27,290 nucleotides of DNA, from contig CAXNAA020000120.1 of the NCBI GenBank assembly GCA_964200075.2, forward strand, positions 1-27,290. The letters are read 5' to 3'. Below the pieces are notes generated by a model. That model saw only the letters and a list, made by a program, of their open reading frames with translations, had not been told where the DNA came from and ran no database searches. Position numbers and translations under genes: made by a program. This DNA comes from Sphacelaria rigidula. Taxonomy: Eukaryota > Phaeophyceae > Sphacelariales. Every line of letters starts with the position of its first letter. Position 1 is the first letter of the stretch. Below, piece after piece: positions 1 through 9,900 of the stretch.

Positions 1-2333
1 AACAAAGTAGTCGACTGGGTTTGTGTGGCGTGAGTTGACGTTGTGAGGGAGTGCTGACCCAATCCGCGATACCAAAATGAAAGGCACGTACCGAGGGAGA
101 GATGGGTTGATCGCTTGAGACCACGGACTCGTCCCGAGGAAGGGGAGGGGTGCAAAGTGTGAGGGGAAAAAAAAATGACGAAGTAACGCCTGAGCCGTCC
201 AGTACACAGGCATCTTTTGTCACGTGGCATTGCGCGTTGTGGCCACTGGCAAAACAGCTACTGTAGGGGAATAATGACATTCTCTTGTCCCTGTAGAGAG
301 GCGCTGATCCGTGTCGTCGGCTCGTCTGCTGGATACCCGACCAAGCTCTCGGTCCAGACAACTGTCACCAGTTCATGAGCGAGCCTTCCTTCCTCCCCCC
401 TTACAAGATAAGGGCCGTGTACGAGAATAGTGGAATGAACCGGGGTTCATATCAGAGTCTCGTGGAGGAAGGGCTTGGTGGAAGTCAGGGTAATGTTCGT
501 GCGTTAAGATCACGTGCCTGAGCGTGGAATGCTGAATAGTTTGTGCATTGAACGCTTTGCCCATGTTTCGGTTTGGATGAAAATTTGTCCTGCAAGATGG
601 GTGGCAGCTTCCATATTGAAATCTTGCTCCCTCCCCCCCTTCTCCTGATTTTTTTTCAGACAGATCGTGGCCGTATCGATTCTCGCGGTGGTTTGGCGTG
701 CAGTGAGGGTCCGGTCGGTTTGTGCGTCACAAGGCTAGAGGATGATTTCTTGTGCCTTGAGTAAAAATCGTCTATCTTTGCAGCAGTCCTTAAACAATAT
801 GAACCTTATTGGAATTTCGGGGGTGCTTCCAGGCATGCACACAGGCGGAGATGGGATTTTCATATGCGTAGTATACATGACATGAAAAAGTTGTCGATCA
901 AAACATGGGCATCCTCAAGAACACTACGAAGAATGTTTTGTTTTGTTTTTACTCGTCACATGTTGGTCGGATGTACACAACCCCATTCGCGCTACAGAGG
1001 AAGCGCTCTGAGATCGACACATATCATCATCGTACTCGGCTTTTTTTTGCAACCATGTCGGCATCTACAGTACTGCATCGGAGGGGGGGGGGGGGGGCGT
1101 ACTCATTTGTACATCATTTGTACATTATCGGAGGGGGGAGGAGTCATACTCCATTCCCGGGGAGAGATAATTTTTCCCGCCGCAACAAATCACAGTAGAG
1201 TTCTTCCCATCTCACTGCGCCGACTACATGGTTGAAATTATTAGGTTTTGAGTGTGGACCATCATGCTCGGATTTTCACAGTCCCCACGACTCACCCATC
1301 GCGCTCAGCGTACGTTTTGCCTCAATTCGCCGACGTAGGCACCAAAAATGGAGCTCTGTTGATGCAGATTTTGCCTTGAACATGGTCTACATTCCCCTTG
1401 CCCGAGGGTGCTCGGTCTGCGTTGGGTTGGCGTTTGGGTTCGGTTTAGCCTCAGGGTTCGAGGAAGCACCTTCTACTGCACCATGGATTTGGGGCGCCAA
1501 GTTGGAGAAACGCCCCCACGAAATCCCACCCGCGGATATTGTATCGTGTCACAGGCGCCAGGCGCGAAGGCGGTACCTTGAGCAGTGAACGCGTTCGATT
1601 CTGATTGCCTCTTTACCCTCCCCCTTCCCGCTTGTCTTCACGTTTGTATGCGCCTGTTCAGAATACGGAAGGGATGCTCTTGGTATCCTCAGTGCTAGTG
1701 GGTGCGATCATCGGCCTGTCTGTCTCTGCTTTTGCCATATCGTCCGCCATCATCTGCTGCTGTCGATACAACATCACCTTGCATCGAGGCAACGGTATCG
1801 GGTCTCACGTGCCGGCCACCACGGCATAAGATATCGATACAATGGAGCAAGGACCACCCGCAACTTAAGGTGCCCCCCTCACACGTACACTTCGAATGTC
1901 GCACATTACCTGATTTTCTGAGGGGTTGATTTGATTGAATGATTGATTGCATGTACAATGGCAACCGTGTGTCTCTTTTCCGTCTAATTTATCCTCTTTT
2001 TAATTTTTTTTTCTTCGTCTCGAGTTCCCTTCAGCGACTGTTTCCGTTTATTGGTCTTGGGAACGTCTATCTAATGACCACGGCTCCATTCGTGGAGGTC
2101 AAGCGAATGTGCGACAATCAATCAATCGTAGCACAAGAGAAAGAGGCATTATCCGTTCTGAAGCCAGTGGCTGCTCCGTGCCCAATGATGACAGAGTTAT
2201 CATCAACAATGAGTTGGGAGAACTCAAACCCCTTTTGGCTCGGCGCTTGCAAAGGGGTTTGTGGCCCGCTTCGTCGCCTGCTGGGAACGATCAATCTGAA
2301 TTCCCGACTTTTCATCTTCAACCTTCCCTGTGA
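1..2333 (+). CDS. Single-pass membrane protein, receptor-like, 3' part of gene
   Basis: No family is recognised. Exons read 1-29, 297-489, 660-702, 1455-1572, 1662-1794 and 2035-2333, and their phases agree at all five junctions. The gene enters from the left edge. About 270 residues are encoded. The first half is an ectodomain with scattered cysteines (for example DPCRRLVCW, PDNCHQF, FYCTMDL, GYCIVS). Then follows a helix of about 25 residues beginning MLLVSSVLVGAIIGL, ended by CCCRY, which suits a palmitoylated juxtamembrane site. The tail of about 110 residues is hydrophilic and rich in Arg, Asn and Ser, and ends at TGA 2331-2333. Acceptors at 296, 659, 1661 and 2034 follow strong pyrimidine tracts, and the donors at 30 (GTGAGT) and 703 (GTGAGG) are good. 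The donors at 1573 (GTACCT) and 1795 (GTATCG) are weak, so the last junctions are the least certain. A simpler alternative reads exon five through to TAA at 1829. The type I topology is inferred. Confidence 0.55.
1083..1097. repeat. Poly-G run of 15
   Basis: Fifteen consecutive G residues lie in the third intron (703-1454) of the left-edge membrane-protein gene. About 35 bases further on comes a second G-rich patch near 1130-1142. Between them the 11-base word TCATTTGTACA occurs twice in a row. The run could form a G-quadruplex on the sense strand, and its length may be unreliable in assembly. Confidence 0.9.
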
Positions 2334-3239
2334 AGCACGCTGCCACCTATCTCTACGTACCTTTGCAGTGTCTGGTTAGTGGCGACCGCCGCGATTTTCT
2401 GAGATTTGTTTTGTCAGCGCGGTGACTGTTTTCCGTGGTAAGTCAATCAAACACACCTTATACAGATTGGTCGAAGACGGAAAAAGGTACAACTGCCGTG
2501 TTAAGAGTACCTGTGAAGGATGACTCTACGAGGTGCTGTATACGGGATCATTCGGTTGTGTTCCCATCTGAAACTGAACGTTAAACCATGTATATACTGT
2601 CTTGCATCGCTTCTTGCTCACACATAGACCTGTACAGGAATTCGGCGACGATTTTTGCTCCGCAAGTCGCCGCTGAGCGGGATTCGACGTGCAGAAACGG
2701 TGCAGCATGCCGATGCTGGTGACCACTCGCCAGATAATGCGCTGTGTAGTTATGGGACAGAGAATGATCGACGTGAAGGAGTGGCGGGAGACAACCTGCA
2801 TTCCTGCAGTATGCATGTACACCCAGGAACGTGGGAAGCCGTGTTTGCACTCAATGAGAAGCCCGGGTGTACCGATGACCTTGGCGACCGCCTTCAGGAT
2901 TCGCGAAGTTTCTGATGCCGCTTACTGCGACGTTCCGATGCGTGGAAGTCTTTTACCTCACCAGTGAACAAGCACAGTGACTGCCGTCGCTGTCTGATGT
3001 TGTTCTTGTTGCTTTTTTTGCGGCCGTGTGCCGCGCGTGAGTAGCGCCGGGTAGAGAGCCGCACCACGCAGGCGTTTCCCCTGTGCCGCTCTTGATTTGT
3101 GAAGTCAGGAACACGAGCGTGCGGTCCTTGGATGGCATGTTTTCTGCTGCATGGTAGGATTGAGGAAGCGCTCTGAACTTTTCCGCAACACCCGTATACG
3201 GCCCAGAAGGGGACAAGAGTTCAGCGGCGGAAGGCGATA

Positions 3240-3356
3240 ATGGACAAAGAGGAAAGGGTCCCGCAGTGTTTTGACTGGTATAACGAAGAGGACGGAAAAC
3301 TGATTGGCCAAGAATACCCGATCAACGGATGGGGCCATCCATGGACATGGTTTTGA
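3240..3356 (+). CDS. Short open frame of 38 codons or terminal exon, unidentified
   Basis: The frame runs from ATG at 3240 to TGA at 3354-3356. Its product is notably protein-like for its size: acidic at the start (MDKEERVPQCFDWYNEEDGK) and aromatic at the end (INGWGHPWTWF), with four Trp and one Cys. The frame is open upstream back to a TGA at 3174, and AG acceptor candidates lie at about 3205-3206 and 3223-3224. It could therefore be the last exon of a gene rather than a free micro-ORF. No upstream partner exon was found and no family is recognised. A frame of this length is common by chance, so the only support is its composition. Confidence 0.2.
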   Translation: MDKEERVPQCFDWYNEEDGKLIGQEYPINGWGHPWTWF

Positions 3357-3611
3357 CCACGACTGATGTGATAAGCTGCGGGGGAATTTTAGCGGTAGGT
3401 CCGAGAATTATTATATCGGGCAGTTTTTCCCTCGGGTCACTTCTAGCTACTGGCTTTTCCGTCAAAAATTTCTAGACTTGGCTGGAATTTGCGGTTGCTT
3501 TCTGAGCGGCCTGGTAGTCTCTGTCCGCCGTGGATGGCGGTTGTGTTGCTCCCTTCTGGAGTACGCTCGAGTATTATCTGGGGTGTTGGGTCTCTACTCC
3601 TTTGACAAATA

Positions 3612-3906
3612 TTTTTGCATTAATTTTAGTACAGAATGTTTAGAAGGCTAAATTTGTTTTTTAGGCTATGCGCTGTAATGCCCTGAGTCGTGAAGCGTGG
3701 TATGATATTTATACGGTGGTCATTATCCTGATATAGTTTGTATATCCTTTTTTTCGTTGGCTTTTTTTTTGCTTTCATTTTAGTACAGAAAGGCTAAATT
3801 GTTTTCCCAGGTTATGCACTGTCATGCCTCGAGTTGTGAAGCGTGGTATGATCTTTACAAGGTGCTCATCATCTTCATTTAGTCGGTATACTTTTTTTTT
3901 CGTTGG
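3612..3906 (+). repeat. Degenerate tandem duplication, two units of about 145 bp
   Basis: Unit one (about 3612-3760) and unit two (about 3763-3906) align along their length. Shared words in the same order are ATTTTAGTACAGAA, AGGCTAAATT, GAAGCGTGGTATGAT and a T-run ending TTTTCGTTGG. Short indels separate the copies and identity by eye is about three quarters. The duplication is T-rich and not coding. I see no terminal inverted repeats, so it looks like an old local duplication rather than a transposon. Confidence 0.75.
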
Positions 3907-4327
3907 CAAATAACAGTCAGTAGAAACATGTTTCGAGTTTTTTGTTTTTCGGCAGGATCCTCGATATGTCACGGCTGTAATGCCGCCAGACGAAGCCGGT
4001 CAAGAAGCGCTTGGTGTAGATTTGCTTTTGTGTTTTTTTTGTGTGTGTGTTTTTTCCTTTGATTCAATCGATAATAAAGGGATTTTTTCGCCTTGCAGCT
4101 TCATTCGTGTTTTTGCAAGTCTGAAAATGATGTTTCAAATGGACAACAATGAGCTGCGGTGCAGGTTGGTGGAGCTCTGACTTCTGGTCGCCATGCCTTA
4201 CCGCGCGGCCTTTGCACTCATCATGAGAGGCACCATAGAAACAAAGCACCTGTATCGCCTTTGCGTTCGCTGCTGTTGTGGAAAAATCATGCATCGTGTG
4301 AACACAGTACGCATGAAAAGCTCTACG

Positions 4328-4773
4328 AACACGGGATCTTACAAATTGGGGATGGATCTTTTATTGGGAATGAGAAACCCGGAGGAATAAAATTAAAATC
4401 TTCGTATCCACACCAAATCTTCGAAATGTGGTTCCATTTCTTCACCTACTGATAGCTGTTGACAAGTGCTACACGCCATAGAAATTTGAATTTCGATCAC
4501 CGACATGTTGGGGTCCTAGGTAAACATCAATTTCGGAATATTTTTTGCGTCCGTTCGGACACCCGGAATTCCCCAAAATTGGTTCTTCACCTAGGACCCC
4601 AACACTTCGGTGATGATCCAAGTTTCTATAGCGTGTAGCAGTGGTCAATAGCTATCAGTAGGTGAAGAAATGGAACCATATTTCGAAGGTTTGGTGTGGA
4701 TACGAAGATTTTAATCCTCCGGGTTTCTCATCCCCAATAAAAGATCCATCCTCAATTTCTAAGATCCCGTGTT
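4328..4773. mobile_element. Foldback MITE with TACG target duplication
   Basis: The element is almost entirely two inverted arms. The left arm is 4328-4521 and the right arm 4589-4773, with a spacer of about 67 bases. Outer ends are AACACGGGATCTTA and its complement, and the inner ends are GTTGGGGTCCTAGGT and its complement. Arms match at roughly 85-90 percent by eye, with a few indels. TACG stands directly outside both ends (4324-4327 and 4774-4777), as expected for a 4-bp target-site duplication. There is no coding capacity, so it must have been mobilised in trans. The superfamily is not assignable from these ends alone. A transcript across it would form a hairpin stem of about 185 bp. Confidence 0.85.
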
Positions 4774-5016
4774 TACGGCGCGATATCGTTTTTTTCAGTC
4801 GGTTATTGTTATTCACTACTTGTCTCTGGTTGGAGTGCGCAAATAACTAGCATCGCTCTACATAAACCATATAGCCACTTGGTGTCGAGGTCTGACGATG
4901 CCCCGTGCCGCCAATTTCTGCTCGTCGTCATCAGTCAAATGTCCGGCGAAAAAATAGTGCACGCGTCTCACTTATTGACAATCATGTTTGCCCATGTGCT
5001 TCGAGTACATGGGTTG

Positions 5017-5138
5017 CAAGGTCTCATTTTAACAAATCAATTGGTGGCTGATATTCAAGGTCTCATTTCAACATATCGATTGGTGGCGGATACTGTATTC
5101 AAGGTCTCACTTTAGTAAATCGATGGGTGGCTTATACA
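5017..5138 (+). repeat. Minisatellite, three units of 39-44 bp
   Basis: Three consecutive units start at 5017, 5056 and 5100, each with CAAGGTCTCA. Each continues through an ACAAATC/ACATATC/GTAAATC segment, then GATKGGTGGC (first unit CAATTGGTGGC), and ends near GATAT/GATAC/TATAC. The second unit is 5 bases longer. Units differ at several positions each, so this is an old array. The GGTGGCNNATA part resembles a pol III A box, and the last unit is followed by a B-box-like GGTTCTAGTCC at 5163-5173, so the array may derive from a decayed tRNA-like element. Confidence 0.75.
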
Positions 5139-6918
5139 GCGCTGTACGAGATAAAAAATCTCGGTTCTAGTCCCGGACCAACGTCAAAGATATTTACAGT
5201 ACTCCAGTACCACGGAAACGTCCGCACTCACTCGTGCCGAAAGAACCGCCCGGGCTGCAGTAGGGTGCGAGGACGAGGAAGCGGGGTGGTTGCAGGTTCG
5301 GCCCTTTGCGCATGTATCATGTCGCCTTTGACACGCTGGCACAGTTTCCGAGGGGTTCATATAAGCGCCAAAAAGTGATTCGTTGCTTCTAATCCGTGGG
5401 CGCCGGAAATATGTCGAAACACTTTCGTTGCCATCAGACACAACGTCGTGTTTCAACTGCCAAGGCTGGGCAATGACTACACACGGATTGCAATTTGTTG
5501 CCATTCGGGGTGATGCTGATGGTGCTTCCAAGCAGAGAGGGACTGCCCAGTTGAATCCAGTGTCGTGATTGTCGGCGTTTGGGGACACTCGGTCATGTTG
5601 TTCCGATAGGCGACCACGCGTCCGAGGGGTCAGCGCCACATATTGCTAGAGCTACTGCATTTAGGTGTTAAATTTGCCAGGCTAGTTAGACGACTGAAGC
5701 AGCAAGTTCTGTGTTCCCACCGGGCCAACGAAAACGCTACCCGAACGTCGACAACCAGCTCTAAACGATTGTAATGGATCGAGATAACTCGACTCCAACT
5801 ACGTTGTCTCATAGATCATCTTGGTACACTGTGGTCAAATGACTCATGACGCACGACGCTTTAGAGCCTTTGCGCGGTTCATACGAAGGTCGGTGTCAAC
5901 TTGGCCTGTCAGACCTCCGAAAGCCCGTACCCATCCGCGAATACTTGAAATCGTTCTAATTTTTGCTGCACACGATGGACGCTTTTCATGCCTATTCGTA
6001 GGTTCATTCCTATATTGGCGCGTGGTACCAAAGCAGCGAGTTTCACGGATACACGGGTGAGTGTACAGTAGGTGCCGACAACTGTACAGCTCCGCCATAT
6101 GGGATCGAAGTAATTTGGAAGGCCCAGCATAGAATACGATGGGTCTGTCAGAATGATCCATGAAGGAAAGGTAACGATACTCACGAAAGGCGAGCAAGGA
6201 AACTTATTTCATTTGTGGACAGGCCAGTATCTGAAATAGGGCAGCGTAGCGGTAGCACCTGTCGAAGAATGTTCTTGAAAAAATATATAGAAAAACCCTT
6301 GCCACAAAAAATATGACCACCTAGCACGCTCTATAACTTACCATCTGCACTCGTCGGCACGAATGGTGGACAATGCCACTGGATGCAAAGGGTCCAGCTC
6401 AAAAATCACACCATCACAACGCAATCCTCACATGAGCATAAAATTTGCCAAACAGCCCCATTCGTGCCACGGCGAGGTCCTGCTCAGTCCTTGAAGATTG
6501 TCCTTTTTCGCAGTGATGCTACACAACATCCGATACTCTGCTTGCCTGAATGTACCAATGGAATTTTGATTCTACAACTCCTGTTTAGTGCCGACGAATA
6601 CTGACTCGTACCTAGCTAGGCAACAACAGAAAAAAACAGAGGGAAACATGAAGCCGATTTTTCGCAAGGACAAGGAATGAAAATTCCGATTCTCTCAGCC
6701 CAAGCGTGAAAAAAACCCGTCTATTCCGCTCTGGGACACGTCAGACACAGCTTCAGCACACACTCGGACCAAACTGCGAGAACGAAACGGGAAAATGAAC
6801 AAAATGTTAATTCATCACACATCAACGGCAGAGCCAACAATCACTCCAACATCGTTAACGCTTCCGATTTTCGAGTGTACCCTCCCTTTCTGAGTATAAC
6901 CTAGATAGAGCTAGATTG
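5139..6918. other. Intergenic region, including 3' flank of the lumen-protein gene
   Basis: No gene is supported here. The right end just before 6919 is the 3' flank, and probably the 3' UTR, of the minus-strand lumen gene. A 151-codon minus-strand frame at 5184-5639 is about as long as chance predicts for this much sequence, and it has no recognisable motif. A short stem, CGAGAT...ATCTCG, lies at about 5147-5164. Two other frames (5844-6197 minus, 6383-6604 plus) look random. Confidence 0.45.
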
Positions 6919-9900
6919 TTACTTATCAGGGCAGCCTACGCTCTCCCGGGTGTCCATGTTGGTAACGGGATTGGTGCCCTTGAGGGTGGGGTTTTTGCAC
7001 AAATTCCGTTGATCAAACTCTCCCATGTACGCCTGCTCGACAGTCGACACGGCGGGTTTGTGTGAGCAAACACGAGATCAGAAATGGCGGGAGACCGACG
7101 GGGATATGGGGTAAGGGACGGGGACGAGGATGGGGAGGGGAAAAGCAACGTGAAAAATGAAAGTTGATGGATATGTCATTACGTGTGCATCCCGCGATTG
7201 ACTTCTCCTATATAATCAATGGACTTGCCAAGTTTATGAGTCGTTCCAGGTGGGGGCGGAAATACACAGATTTGATGCTTTCACATGGTTGAAGCGCATA
7301 TTTGAAAGTTTGCGCTCAATTTTCAGGCTTCTCTCCGAAATTTGGCGGTAGCACCGGGCGAACATATCCACTACACTTTTGGTCAGGAGTGCGAAAAATA
7401 ACAGGATGCATTTTGCTTTTATCGTAGACAGAGGCGCTGCGCAAATGGAGATAGGCACCAAAGCATCGTTTTGTGTGTGTGTGGGTGGTTCGCGGAGTGT
7501 TTTGAGTCCCTTCAAGGTTCCCGAAATTTGGGATTCGCTACTACACCAGGAACGACCGCAAACTCTACGGGTCATCAGGATTCAGGCTGGTTCTTGTTCG
7601 CCTTCACTGTGCGACCCAAGAAGACACGACCCATGAAACTGAGCGCCAACGCTCAGCATGGTAGTATTCATCACCCCGTCAGTGCACGCTTTGGCATACC
7701 CCGACAAGACATGGCAAGCAGCGCAATAAGCTCCAGACCTTCGTCAGCAATTCTTGAAGGCCTCCAAGGGCAGGTCGAGTAGAGTATACTCAATTGCGGG
7801 GTATTTTGAAATACGCACTTGAGGTACCCAAATTAGGGTAGAGTGTTGATAGTCGTACCCCAAAACTAACTGGGAAGCGATCCCTAAAACCCTACCCCCA
7901 ATTTGTCTACTTCAAGTACGACTTTCAACATACCCCGCAATTGAGTATACTCTACTCGACCTACCCTTGAAGGCCTCATTCTGTCGGTGGTTTTGAAAAC
8001 ATGCCGAAATTGCGCTTAGCCGCCAGCCTACGTGCCCCACAGCAGCATCCCCGGAACTATATCTTGGCCCAGCATCTACACTACTTCATCACATGAGGCA
8101 CGGGAAGATATTTCGTGTAGTGTGTTCCAACAATCACTGGACGCAGTCAATCCAGACAGCGCAGACGGCGCGAAACGGGGATATGCCATGAAGAAGACGA
8201 AAGTTGTACGTCAAAATTCAAAACAGGAAATCCCAACATCACCGCCGCACCATCGGGCAACAAGAGCATACTCTGTACCTGACGCGGCAACGCGAGATCG
8301 GTCGTGGACTAATAAACCAAAATATGAGCTACCCGCAGAAGCACTACACTGTAGCGAGAGTTGGGCTCACTAGTTTCGTCTTTGTCTCTCCGTCAGGGAA
8401 GATTTTCTGACCGCTACGTGAACGGCGTTTTTTTTGCCAAGCAGTTGGCAGCGGGACACGAGGAAACCATCGAACGGGAGCACGGTCAAAGTGCCCGTGC
8501 AACTTCATTCCAACTTCCCTCTCACCTCCGTGAAGTCGGCGTTCTCCACGTTCGCCCCGACGAAGCTGGTGCTAGTCAAGACCGCGTTCTTGAAGATAGC
8601 ACCCTGAGACCGTTCCGCGGCACGCGTTGCGTACCGGACAAGGAAACAGACGCGCGGAGCGACCATGAACGACACATGAATGAGTCAGCCAGTCCACACG
8701 GCGACCAAAATGCATGTCTTTGTGCCCAGCTCCCAAGCTTTCACTCATTAGATGCACGAATACGGACAACTCCAGTACGCACTTGCGCTTTTCCCGTTTG
8801 TGCGAAAAACAACCGAAACCGCGAGATTTTCGTCACGATAAAAATAATAATAATAATACAAATACGAGTAAAAAACGCCTCGAGCCGATCAATCGAACCC
8901 CACTATTTTTGGTTTCCTTCAAAAGCAGGAGGTTGGTGTGGGTATTCGTACAACCTGAGTGTGGGCCGCTCGCTTGTTACGTTTGGAGACATGACGCGCG
9001 CAGGCGTTGGTTTTGACTGGCATCAACGCTTCCCTTCTCTGGACTCTGGAAGTCCGGACGTTGTCATGGTGGTGACGGTACGTGCATCGATGGACAAGAG
9101 CACTGTTGACAGCTATCGTCGAAGGTCCTTACCTGCATGGAACTGCCATCAAATGACACCCGATCAACTACTGCGTTCGAAAAGTCTGCTTCATCCCAGT
9201 GAGAATTCTGTGACAGACGAAGAAGAAAAATGGCGGAAGTATTACGGAGGGCAGGCGTGTGAGGGGAATTAGTGAACAGACGGGAAAAAACGCCAGAATG
9301 AAAACGCACTACGGACTGGCTACCTACCTGCACGGTTCTTATATGCTACCCCTCAGCTCTCCTTGTATGTAGTTGCAAACCAAGCCCAATAACGTTGGGT
9401 CACACTCAAAAGTATGGTGTAGTACAATCGGCGCACGATTAATGTCTTAGCGCGAGCACTTCGTAATTGTACACACAAGGTACGCACCCGCCACCACAAA
9501 ATACGTCTCAATACTCAGCGCGCACAAACTATACGTTGTAGTCAGCTATGATCCATACTGCACCTTTTGAAACAGGAGTATGCGGAGACGGTGGCGGGGG
9601 GCAGGGTGGCAATGACAGCGATATGACACAGACAATTGGTACTCGGTGGAGAAGATTGTCGCAGTGTCTAACTCGACCGCAACAGCTAAACGTGAATAGT
9701 ATATCTCGTAATCTGAGGTCTTCGTTTTGCCGTACTCACCCTGGCGTAAGCCTTGGACATGATCACTTCCTTGAAATCCCCCTTCGAAAAATCCGCTTCC
9801 GACGCGATCACGCCGCTCAAGTCGAAACCCGCAGCCGACTTGCCACTGTTGTTTTCATGTGCAAGTTCAAGAAAAAGATCAACCGCATAGATGGCGGGGA

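Larger units (their letters stand above)
2334..4327. other. Intergenic region / probable 3' UTR
   Basis: This 2-kb stretch follows the stop codon of the membrane-protein gene. Its first part is probably 3' UTR, since long 3' UTRs are usual in brown algae. Open frames around 2526-2967 overlap on both strands in several phases and resemble no family I know. They also lack convincing splice borders, so I do not call them. The stretch holds a short open frame at 3240-3356 and a degenerate tandem duplication at 3612-3906, both listed separately. A short TG run lies near 4039-4050. Nothing else is recognisable. Confidence 0.5.

Noticed and set aside
5184-5639. 151-codon minus-strand open frame
   Set aside because: Its length is within chance expectation for 27 kb on six frames, and no domain or splice support is visible.
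8361-9272. 303-codon plus-strand open frame, the second longest in the window
   Set aside because: It overlaps exon 3 of the lumen gene on the opposite strand, has no recognisable domain, and has low-complexity NNN/III stretches from the AAT repeat. The spliced gene on the other strand is far better supported.
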